From Moniliella sp. 'wahieum' (lineage: Eukaryota > Basidiomycota > Moniliellomycetes > Moniliellales > Moniliellaceae), in assembly GCA_003971905.1 (NCBI GenBank), contig RSEE01000045.1, positions 434,001 through 498,000 on the forward strand: a stretch of DNA of 64,000 bases, given 5' to 3'. Each line of letters opens with the position of its first letter. Position 1 is the first letter of the stretch. Made by a program: the position numbers and the translations under genes. Under the pieces are notes generated by a model. The model did not search any database, had not been told where the DNA came from, and saw nothing but the letters and a program-made list of their open reading frames with translations. Shown here piece after piece: positions 52,652 to 62,460 of the stretch.

Positions 52652-54607
52652 TCAACTCAACGGTCCAGACTCATGGTCGTCGAGGTTGAGCCGAGCAAAT
52701 CGGTCAACGCCCACGTCTTCCTTTGCGCTCGTAGGTTCCACTTGGATGCGTGGGTGCGTGGATCGGGGTCGGTTCGGTCGTAGCTTGGCCTGGGCCTGAG
52801 TTTTGAGCTCCAGCGTTCGTAGTGGTCGGGTCGGTGGAACCCTTGCGCGTTGGCTCGACGGCATCTGAATCTTCCAACACATTCTCTTCCTCCTCCTCCT
52901 CTCATTTTCCTCGTTCAGCCCCAGCAGCGCCATGTCTTGCGGTGCATACCCCAAGGATTTCCGATGCGCCGCCTCCTCTTCAGCTCGGTGCAGCGCATAG
53001 GACACATCGAACGCCTCTCTCAATTGCGTCAGACCCGGACTGGGCAACGCCCGCCGCGGCCCTCGCGTGGCGGCGAGTAAAGGCGAGTCCAGCCCCGCTT
53101 CTTGGTCTCGCTCGGCAGGGATGAAGGAGTGATACTGCGCACCGAACGAATGGACGGCGCAGGCGAGCGGCCCGAGTACGTCGATACCGCCGGACTCTTA
53201 CTCAGGCGTTCCCAATTCGTCGACGCGGCGTTGCCCGGCGCTCGGTTGCACCACGGATGGGCAAGAAACTCGTCAATGGTGTACGTTTCTTGGGGTCCAC
53301 AGTGAGCAGGTGCTGGACCAAATCTTTGGCTTCCTCCGACACCTCGTCCCCCACGGAGACAGGAACTCATACTCGCCCTTGGCCACCTTGCGCATCAAGT
53401 TGGGGATGCTTTCGTCGTAAAAGGGTGGGAAGCCACAGAGAAGCGTGTACAGCACGCATCCCAAGGCCCACATGTCCACATCTTGCTGTACCGCTGGTCC
53501 CGCACAATTTCCGGCGCCGTGTACCCGGCAGTGCCACAGGGCGTGGCGGTAAACTGTTCCCAAACCACCTTGCTCAATCCAAAATCGGCCAACTTGACCC
53601 GCCCAATCCCGCCACCCCCCACGCCGTCGGTAAACACCCCTTCGTCCGCCTTTCCATCGTCATACGGCCGTGCAGCACGCTGTGCTGCCAACACAGACGG
53701 ATCGGTCGGGGTAAAGGCAATCTCGTCAAACAGCAGATTCTCGGGCTTAATTCGCGGTGGACCACCCCCTTTTCTTCGTGCAGATAGCGGATGGCATGGG
53801 CGACCTGGGTGATGACGTGGCGCGAGAGAGGTTCGGAGAGGTAGGTAAGCGCCGCAATCCGTTCAAACAGTTCGCCGCCATTCGCCCACTCGAGATGAGA
53901 AAGTAATACTCTTTGCTTTCGCCAAATCCAGCAGACGGATGATGTGGGGTGCCGCACGTTGCGCATGATCTGCACCTCTTTCAGTACCGACCCCCTGCGG
54001 CGGCGTGAGCTCGAACTTGCGCACAGCCTTGACCGCCACATCCGCCCCGCTGCGCCGGTCCCGCGCATGGTACACATGCTAAACGCCCCCTCGCCCAGCT
54101 TGGACAGAAGAATGTAGTTGACCATGCAGGCTGCAGTGAACTTGGGCAGGTTGCGCGCGCCGACGACGCGCTCGTCCTGGACCAGCTTCTCGGCTAGCTC
54201 GCGGTGGCCCGACCAGCAGGTTGGCGGGAATGCTCCAGTTGCCATTGTCGACGCGCGACACGCGGGACGAGAGGGTGGAGATGGAGGTGCGCTTGGGATC
54301 GCGCTTCTCCTCCTCGAGGGCAGCACCGCATCGGGGGCAAGGAGGTGGGGGCGCGGGGGCATCGGTCGAACGCGACTCGGGGAGCGAGTTGACAGCAGAG
54401 AGGAGCGAGGCTGGCCGACACTGCCGCGGCTGCCGCGCGTGCGGCGGACGGCGGACGAGAGTTTTTGGCGGATGGAGGAGTGGCGGCGGGTGCGGGGCTC
54501 GGGATGGGGGTCGCCGGGAGCAAGTTCGTCGCCGCTGTCGTCGCTGTCGGCGAGGGCGCTCTCGTCGCGGCGGCGTTGCGGAGGGCAAGCTTGAGGCCGC
54601 CGAGCAT
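52652..54607 (-). CDS. Rck2/Srk1-like MAPK-activated protein kinase (CAMK group)
   Basis: Start MLGGLKLALRNAA (54607). The N-terminus is Ser/Arg-rich with phosphosite-like runs (RTRRHSSIRQKLSSAVRR) and a CPRCG pair. The kinase domain has the glycine loop LGEGAFSMVY, VAVKAV (Lys), LKEVQIMRNVRHPHIIRLLD, the hinge region EWANGGELFERIAALTYLSE, and the catalytic loop HRDIKPENLLFD once a slip near 53752 is allowed for. It continues VKLADFGLSKVVW, the activation segment TPCGTAGYTAPEIV, DVDMWALGCVLYTLLCGFPP and TIDEFLAHPWC. The insert between LLFDEIAF and GVGGGGIGRVKLADFG is the mark of the Rck2/Srk1 family, which is activated by the Hog1/Sty1 stress MAPK. The C-terminus has LREAFDVSYALHR. Slips are frequent (near 54050, 53900, 53560, 53490, 53350, 53040). 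About 640 residues. The gene ends convergently, 255 bp from the RabGAP gene. Confidence 0.95.
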
Positions 54608-55080
54608 GCTGGCTGGCGATGGGGTGGCGGTGAGGCAAGCGGGGGTGGGGGCGCAAGGGGCAGAGCGCAGCCCAGCCTGCCGTCGCCGACGCGACCGGCG
54701 CAGCGCTGCGCCTGCCATGCCTTCCCCCGGCGGCCAGGGTGACGTCACACACGGCGCCGTGCGGCCGCTGGCGCCGCCTGCACCCGGCGGCTCCCCCGCG
54801 GCCCAGCACCGCACTCGGCCGCTGCGGTGCTTACGTGGACCGCCCATGTCCGGCGTGCTGACGTACTGGCGACCGCTTGTAAACGTGATGTGTATCGTTG
54901 CGGGTCGGCCGGTCAGGTGACCAGCGACCGGACTAGCTGCGGTGCAGCTGAAACTGGGCTGGGTTATGGGCTGCGCAGCGCAGAGACAGGATCGCGAGAG
55001 GATAGGATAGCTGGATATAGACGAGCAGAAGCGGCCGTCTAGCGCTTCCTCGCATCATCAGTCTGGACCACGGAGCGCAC
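54608..55080. other. Upstream region of the Rck2-like kinase
   Basis: GC-rich promoter side of the kinase gene, becoming balanced in composition toward 55000. No gene or RNA recognised. Confidence 0.5.
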
Positions 55081-56000
55081 TCGCGCCAAAATCCTAGGAT
55101 TTCTTCTTCTCCCGACTGGTTCTGAGATGGAATCAGAAGATGCAACTGGCTTTTGGCTGGGGAGGGGAGCAAACCGTGGGCGTGAGTGGGAGCAAGTGGC
55201 ACGGCCCTTCCTCTCGTTCCAGACTCGTGGTGTGTAACGGTCGTCTCCATTCCCCTCCTGGGTTAATTGATGGTGGTGCGGATAATGGCCAGGAACCCCA
55301 CAGCGAGTATGTGTGACAGGCGGCGGCCGAGATGGAGGTTGTATCCAGCGGAGTCACCGTCTTGTACAGGCGTTTTCTCCGCTCGATTCAACAGGTGGAG
55401 GAGGTAAAGATAGGTCAATCAGCCCCCCACAAGTAAATCTCGTCGCCACCCTACACAGTACATCTCGCCGCCGAACGCGACGGCTCCACCCTCTTCGTGC
55501 AAAGGAAGCATGGCGCAGATTGGCGCCAGTGTAGTAGAGCGAGGTAGGGTCGGAGCCATTGTCGCCCATCCGCAGTGCCGTGGTAGGCGTGGGGGATCGG
55601 TTTGAAACAGGTGCAAACCTTCTTTTATGGTTCCTTGTTTCCCTGCTGCAGAGGGGATGCCAATCAGCAGCGAGTACGAACTCCATCTCTAGCAAGCGGG
55701 CCAACAGCGCCACACATTCCGTCACAATTGCGCACGAACGCGTCCCGCTTGCCCTCGGGCCACAAATCTTCCTTGCTCATTAAAGTCAAAACGGTGATGC
55801 GGGCAGGGTAGGTGCAGATTCACCACCTCCCCCCCGTCGTCTCGTCCAACACACCCCGCTCTGTGGCGGCAGAGTCAGGGGATGCTGAATCCGCGCCAGC
55901 TGCGCAGAATCGGAGACATCGTCCTCGACCGATGTCGAGCTGGCCGTCGGCTGGTGCGGGTCAGATCGGGCTGGGAGCGTGACGAATGGCCACAATAAGG
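55081..56000 (-). CDS. Possible broken protein-coding gene, unrecognised
   Basis: On the minus strand several pieces in different frames read like one protein. They are SSTSVEDDVSDSAQLARIQH (about 55930), EVVNLHLPCPHHRFDFNEQG (about 55820) and CVALLARLLEMEFVLAADWH (about 55720), then GGEMYCVGWRRDLLVGG (about 55440) and LHLGRRLSHILAVGFLAIIR (about 55300). Composition and lack of stops within pieces resemble the slipped genes elsewhere in the window, and the piece borders could be introns or one-base errors. I recognise no domain and cannot name start or stop, so span and existence are tentative. Confidence 0.35.
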
Positions 56001-57806
56001 CGCACTAGCGACGCACCCATGGTCGCGGAAGGCGATTAAGGTGGATAGCGTCGAAGCTAATGCAGCGGGATGGGATCGCAGGTCAGCAGCTGGGGCTTGA
56101 GAGCTGGACTGAAGAATTAGTAGAGGGTGCACCTATGGCAGCAGTTCTCCTGCCTTTCGGTCTCACTCGGCCCGCTCTGGTCCCACTCGCCCCAAGCGGA
56201 ATGCTCGGTTGGGTTCTGCGTACCAATGCCAGGGGATGTGGTTGCAAGTTGTTCCCGATGGCTTCTGTCTCCAGAGACCAGAGAGCAGCGAGAGCGGCAT
56301 TTGGCGTGTCGACGAGAAAAAGAGATTATGCCGCTTACCCGGCCGGCAGTGCTTAATGCTTGCCGACTGTGTGGGGCGTGGTGCAAGTGCCGTAAGCCTG
56401 TGGCGCTTCCCACCTCTCAGATTGAGATCTCAGACTGGAATCTCGTATCTCCATCACAGATTCGTGGCAGCCCAAGTCCTAACAAACGCCCAAGCTTATA
56501 TAAATTGCAGTGTGTCCCTCACTCGTCACTTGCCTTCACATGTGCTCTCCCCAACTCGGCGCTTCGAGAGGCTGAGATGGCTCGGCTGGCTCGGGACTGC
56601 TCGGGGGCTCAGGCTGAGCGTACTGAGTGTGCACTGAGCTGAGTGCTGAGCTCAGCGCGCTCAGCGCTCACCAGTTGCTCAGTTGTATCAGGGATGCATG
56701 ATGCATGACGGTTAGAACTCAAATTGGCTTTGTTCTTCGTCCACGTAACCGCGTAACCACGTACCACCTGTCACAGTCACGTGTCACACACTAAAGTGCC
56801 CTCTAGTGCGCTCGGACCCCCATGGGGCGCAAGGCCAGTGTTATCGATTATCTCGGGCGGCTTGGACCCGGAGGGATGTACAGACAGCAGCTATGTTTTG
56901 CTCCGGCGGCGTTTGGCAACAATGGCAAGACCCTAGCCTGAGCGTACTCAGACTGAGCACGGACAGTACTGGCATGGTCGATAGTATGTGCCAAAACCAC
57001 CGGAGAGGACAGCGTACATTCTTGCCGTGTGGCATGCCGCGGCACCTTCCCAAACGCAAGCGCACACTTGCGTGTCCTGTGGTCCAAATCCTTTCTAGTC
57101 CATATTAGTCTTTTGGTGCGCACATTCGTTTAACGTTGAACGTTCAGTTGAACGTTGATGGAGAAATGCTTCAGAAGACTTGACTAGCTTTTAGATGTGG
57201 CATAAGGCATGTGACATGTGACATGTGACATGAGAGCCGTATCTAGCTGCTGCTGGCCAGGGCTCCTTTCAGTGACCTGCCGTGCCATCCAGCCACCGCC
57301 CACCGCCCATCCTGGCAACCCCCCGGCCCCACACTGGCACCTCCTGCCACCCCCCGGCAACCGATAAGCATACCAGCATCGTGCTTATCTCAGATCTCAC
57401 TGTGCTCAGTGCCACTAGGTCACTCCCCCGCTTATTAGCGCTTACCTCTTCTCCTCCCCCCCCCTTGGGGGCATTTTCGCTTCGGCAGTGATATTCCTAG
57501 CAGAGTGCCAGTCTGCCCCACTTCTCTGCGTCGCTGCCCCTCTCAGATATCATTAATCATTGTCCTCGATATCGATCATCGGCCATTGTTGATACTGGTA
57601 CTACTGAGATTGGCCCTCTCCATCGGAACTGCACTCGTCTGTCTTACTACTTACTTCTCATCGATCTCAGTACATCAGTACTCGTGTACCAGCACACCAT
57701 CTTCCGCTGCAGCAGCCCAGCACGAATCCCCCGCTGAAAAAGACACCAGTAGCGAGTCAGCTATATAGGCAGCCCCCCGAGTTGTCGTCCATCCGGACGA
57801 GCCGCC
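56001..57806. other. Intergenic region upstream of the ammonium permease, with word-type repeats and GATA sites
   Basis: 56560-56700 is dense in CTCAGC/GCTGAG words (TGAGCTGAGTGCTGAGCTCA). At 57125-57155 AACGTTGAACGTTCAGTTGA occurs, and at 57207-57235 GTGACATGTGACATGTGACA. Two GATAAG sites in opposite orientation lie at 57363-57368 and 57384-57389. No gene recognised. Confidence 0.55.
57363..57389. promoter_or_regulatory. Inverted pair of GATAAG sites (candidate AreA/Gat1-type nitrogen control)
   Basis: GATAAG at 57363-57368 and CTTATC at 57384-57389 stand about 490-510 nt upstream of the ammonium permease ATG. Fungal Mep genes are generally switched on under nitrogen limitation by GATA factors that bind GATAAG. 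A pair in this position fits, but a 6-mer pair can arise by chance. Confidence 0.4.
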
Positions 57807-57817
57807 TATATTATACC
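57807..57817 (+). promoter_or_regulatory. TATA box of the ammonium permease gene
   Basis: CCTATATTATACCCC stands about 60-70 nt upstream of the ATG at 57876. Confidence 0.55.
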
Positions 57818-57875
57818 CCCTTGTGATCACTCTCATTTCCTTCCGGATCTTCGCCCCCCCTCCCCAATCCACTCG

Positions 57876-59357
57876 ATGGACACCATCGCTGCACCTACAA
57901 TGCAACCCTCACCCACGACGGCAACATTTCCTTCTGGGTCGACGGAACGGAGCTGGTGTCAATCTGGCGACCTGGCCTGGATGATCACCGCCTCCGCCCG
58001 GTCATGCGATGATTCCCGGTCTGGGTTACTTTTACGGTGGCCTGCTACGGCGCAAGAATGCCCTATCGATGATCTGGATGAGTGTCGCCGTCATGGCCGT
58101 CGTCTTCTTTGAATGGTTCTTCTGGGCTTCTCTCTCGCCTTCTCCCCTACCGGCAGCGGTTTCATCGGCGACCTTAAGCACTTGGCTGATCAATGTTGAT
58201 CTTCACCCTCCTCGGGCTCACCGGCCATCCCACAACTTCTCTTTTGTTTGTATCAGGCATGTTTGCCGCCATCACCCCGGTCATTGCTTGTGTGGGTTTT
58301 GCCGACCGGGCAAGATTGGGACCGATGCTGCTCTTCTCGTTTTGCTGGGCTACCATTGTGTACAACCCCATCGCTAATGCTACTTGGAACTGGCGCGTCG
58401 GCTGGTCCAACAATATGGTGGCCTCGACTTTGCCGGTGGCACGCCTGTGCACACGGCGTCGGGCGTGAGTGCGCTGGCGATCAGCATGTTCTTGGGAAAA
58501 CGAAGCGGATACGGGACGGATCGGCTGGCCTACCGTCCTTACAATGTGTCCCACGTTATCCTTGGCACCGTCTTTCTCTGGGTCGGCTGGATCGGGTTCA
58601 ATGGCGGCTCGGCCTTGGGCGCCAACCTGCGTGCGGTCCAGGCTTCGATGGTCACCATTGTGGCTGCCAGCGTGGGGGGGGTGACGTGGATGCTATGGGA
58701 TTACCGCTTGGAGCGCAAGTGGTCCGCGGTGGGTTTTGCTCGGGAGTGATTAGCGGGTTGGTGGCCATCACCCCAGGTAGCGGGTACGTCTCCACACCGT
58801 CCAGTCTGGTGTTTGGTGTGGTGGGCGCGACGGCGTGCAACTTTGGTACGGGACTCAAGACCATACTTCAGATTGACGATTCGCTCGACATTTTTGCCGC
58901 CCATGCCATTGGCGGGATTGCGGGCAACTTGTTGACCGGGTTGTTTGCCGACCAGCGGGTCGCATCCTTTGACCTATCCACTCCGATCCCCGGCGGGTGG
59001 ATCAACCACCACTACATCCAGCTCGCATACCAATTGGCCGACTCGTGCTACGGTGTAGGGTGGAGCTTTGTCGTCACATTGCTTCTGCTCTTTGTGATTG
59101 ATCGGATTCCTTATTGCCACTTCCTCCGCGTCACAGAGGAGGAAGGTTACTGGGTATCGACTTGGCTCAAGTGGGCGAAGAGGCAATGTACCAGCCCTTG
59201 GGCAGCAGAGGTACAGAACCCCCACTCTGGCATCAGTATCACCATGCCCGACTTGACCTCCAACGACCACACCAGCGGATACGAGAAGGCCATCTCACAA
59301 TACCCTGATGAATGGGTACCCGGTAACCTTTACCCTCCTATATATCTGCTTGCATGA
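57876..59357 (+). CDS. MEP2: Ammonium permease (Mep/Amt family)
   Basis: Start MDTIAAPT. In corrected frames the conserved blocks follow one another. They are MMIPGLGYFYGGLLRRKNAL, MAVVFFEWFFWG and SGMFAAITPVIACVGFADRA, then GGLDFAGGTPVHTASG (pore region with the conserved Asp and first His), NVSHVILGTVFLWVGWIGFN, SGVISGLVAITPGSGYV, DIFAAHAIGGIAGNLLTG (second pore His) and IPGGWINHHYIQLAYQLADS. A cytosolic tail follows. The twin-His pore and 11-helix Mep topology identify an NH4+ transporter; assigning it to the Mep2 (high-affinity, sensor) class is by overall likeness only. Slips occur near 57900, 58005, 58130, 58190, 58415 and 58738. An alternative reading of 58190-58255 is an intron ending TATCAG. 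The tail frame, and so the exact stop (59357 or 59308), is uncertain. Confidence 0.95.
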
Positions 59358-60767
59358 GTAGTTCGGTCAATATCTGTAACTTCCCCCCATTTCCTTCGTT
59401 ACCCATTTGGGTCGGGTGGTCGCTCGTTTGCTTGGCCTGGGTCGCGCCTTAAAATTTGGCGCGTAGTCGTTCTTGTAACCTGTCCATATCTACCGTCTTC
59501 GCCTCCAGCCCCCCCCCCCCCCACCCGTCACGTGCAGGTCGGAGAGCAGTAGGGTTGTTGGCACTTTTCTTTGCACCCTCCGATATGGAAAGTAGAGATA
59601 ATACAGTGCACTACGTTTAGTGGTCGTGCTAGTACCCCGCACACCCACTGGCCACAGCGCAAACCATCCCAGCTTCCATCCCTGGACCAATCTCGCCAAA
59701 ACCAACCTTTGCCTACGATACGCACAAGGGATAGTCGGTCTGCTTTCCATCTGCCCCCAAGAAAGGCTCATAATAACGCTGATCGACTGCAGAAAACCCG
59801 TTCATTATATGAGGCTTGTTGTGCTAGAAATCCGACGGAGTATTGTGGATTCCAGCCAACAGTACGCATGCACTGGCAACGACAGGAGCGGCACGGTGTA
59901 TGGATCCGGTGGCCAAATCGAGACATCAAGCCAGAGTGCTATTAGCGGAATGGGACGTGTCAGATAGCTGACATGTGCTGAGTCATGTTCCTTGCTGTAA
60001 GCTGTCTACGACTTTTGCCCCTTTTTCCTGGAACAGATTCGCCCGCCATCTTCTCTTTTTCTCTCTCTCTATACCCTTTCACATCCAGACAGTCAACAAA
60101 GAGCATAGGGGATATCCGTCACGGCTCTCTTCCTTGTGGGCCTGTTGGTTCACCGGCACCGGCCATCCCGCCTCGCTCCCCGCATCTCGACCTGATGATG
60201 CCAGTGCCCCCACCCGCCCATTTTATCGTTGTGTTTCTCAATACAGCAACGGTTCAAAGGCTTCCAAGCTGCGAGAGGCCATGCCAACCAACCCCTCATC
60301 TCTCAGATCTCAGCCCTGACCGTGAAAAGATGCATGCACGGATGAGAAATGCCTGTGAGTAGAATTTCTACGGACTTGAATACCTATAGAAGCAGAATCC
60401 GAACTGGGGGACAAAGGCCAAGCAACATATGTGACATGGTTTCATCCAAAGACTGGAGGCGCGGTCGCAACCATTACTTGGACAGAGCATGGGGGGAGGT
60501 GCATGCAAAAGAACCATACAGTAAAGAGCAGACGAATGTTCGGTTACAAAGGATGAAATCCGTGGGTAGGTGGGCGGTGGATTTCAGCCCATGAGGCCTG
60601 GTAAACGGAGAAGTGAAAGGAAAGGGGAAAGGCCTGCTTGGGGGGGGGGGTTATGAAGAGGGGGAGAAAAGAAGCCGATACTGAATGATGACAAGGGTTA
60701 TAAAGGCTGATGCGCTTGGTCCAGATCGGAGGGAGCCAGCCAGCGCAACTGCCACTGCAGAGGCCGG
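59358..60767. other. Convergent spacer between the ammonium permease and the MFS transporter
   Basis: Contains a 12-nt C run near 59510-59522 and a TTTCTCTCTCTCTAT tract near 60060. Open frames at 59570-59970 and 59975-60362 show no conserved features. The right end includes the 3' flank of the minus-strand transporter gene. Confidence 0.5.
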
Positions 60768-62460
60768 TTAGTTGTCCGACGAAGCGTACTGGGACCTCGC
60801 ACGGATCGATGGGCCGATCTTGAAGAAGATGAATGGAATGGGAGCCATGGCGCAGCAGACAAAGGCCATCAGGGTGAACGCCCATTGGTTTTGCATCTTG
60901 TGGAACATCTGGGTACTGAAGAGAGGAACCGAGGCACCACAGAGCGAACGGGCCAAGGTCTTGGCAGCCAACGCCGAGGCGGCCTGCCGCGGGTACACGT
61001 CCACAATGTATGCGTTGGCCGCAATGTAGATGGCGACAAAGGCAAAGCCCATCGGAATCAACGCAATCATCGAACCCGACCAGTGCACATGCGGCATACT
61101 GGTCCAAGCCAAAATGAACATCGAGATTGGCAAGATCACGGCACCCACCATCATCAGGGGAAGACGGTCTTCAGGGGTGTTGTTGCGTTCCAGCCCACGC
61201 TTATGGTACCACCGCTCGTGCACGAAAAACACATAGAGGTTCGCCAACAGAATTCCTACCACCAGAGCAAGGAAGATGAGACCCACTTCACCAGCGTTGA
61301 ATCCGTGGCCCTCGTCGTACACGATCGGCAAGGCGAAGAAGAGAAGATACAGAAGAGCTGAGGGAGGGTCAGTAAGGTTGGTTGCCAACAATCCTCAAAA
61401 GCAGAAGTGGGGAAGGGGGGTTGACGTACCATACACAAGACAGAGGTAGCCCGAGAAAAGGATGATCAGCGGCTCACTGACCAACATGAGGAAAGGAATG
61501 AGCACGGACGTCCTGACGATATCGCCAATCGACCGCTTGCCCACACGCTCGTTCGCCGTCGAGTAGCGTTCGTCGCCCGTTTCCTTGCGCAGCTTCTTGG
61601 CACGCTTCTTGAGGATGACTGGGGCCAGCGTCTCGGGTGCAAAGAGACTGATAAAAAGATAATGCCCGTAAAGGCAAACAGGGTCCAGTAGATGTACCCA
61701 CCACGCCCGAGGGCTGTTGGTGCCCGTCTTGATGTAGCCACCGATCAAGGGACCAACGGAAGGACCAACGAAAATGACGGAAGAGAACATGGCCATCGGC
61801 ACACCCTTTTGCTCTGGCCTCCATACATCCGACAACGAGCCGCCCACATTGGTCATCGGGGCCGAAGCAGCCAGACCGGCAATCATACGACCGGACAAGA
61901 GCGTGGCAATGTTGGGAGCCAGCGCACACTGCATGTTGAAGATAAGTAGAGGAAGCCGCAGAGCAGGTACACAGGCTGCCGTCCAATCATCTCGGACAGC
62001 GAAGCGAAGAGCATGGGCCAAAGCCAAAGCCACAAACAAAGAGAGTGATGGTCAAGTTGATGGCTTCCATAGAGACCTTGAGCGATTTGGCAGCACCGTC
62101 CAGATCACCGGTAGGCATCGAAGAGCCAATGGCTACGTGAAACACAAGAGAGGTGAACATGGTGATGAACCATTTGCGGTTGGTCAACCAGTTCTTGGGG
62201 TTATCCGGATCCTCGGGGCCGAATTCGACGAGGAAAGGGTCGATCTGGTCTGCCTTCTCCGCATCGTCGATGCGGTCGAGGTACTCCTGGCTGACCAAAC
62301 TGCGCTCACCGTCATGGTCGAGGTCCAAGTTGGGGTTGGTGGGCTGGGGCATGCGAGCGGGGATGGGCTCCTCCTTGTTTTGCTTGAACGCCTCATCGGG
62401 GATGGAGGTGCGGTCAGATGCTACAGACGCAGGGCGCACGATGTCTTCAGTGACGGCCAT
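60768..62460 (-). CDS. Major facilitator superfamily transporter, DHA1 (multidrug/polyamine) type
   Basis: The start MAVTEDIVRPASVASD gives an acidic cytosolic N-terminus with the DHA1 tag DPDNPKNWLTNRKW before helix 1. Helices and loops follow the DHA1 pattern: FGFGPMLFASLSEMIGRQPV (motif A, G-x-L-x-D/E-x-x-G-R), ALAPNIATLLSGRMIAGLAA (motif B region with Arg) and FVGPSVGPLIGGYI (motif C, antiporter). A central loop rich in Lys/Glu follows. Exon 2 then starts ALLYLLFFALPIVYDEGHGF after an intron at 61358-61429. The protein ends IGPSIRARSQYASSDN, stop 60768-60770. Slips lie near 62020, 61950 and 61660. Related proteins export drugs, polyamines or other small toxic compounds by proton antiport; the substrate cannot be told from sequence. 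About 540 residues, 12 helices. Confidence 0.94.
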
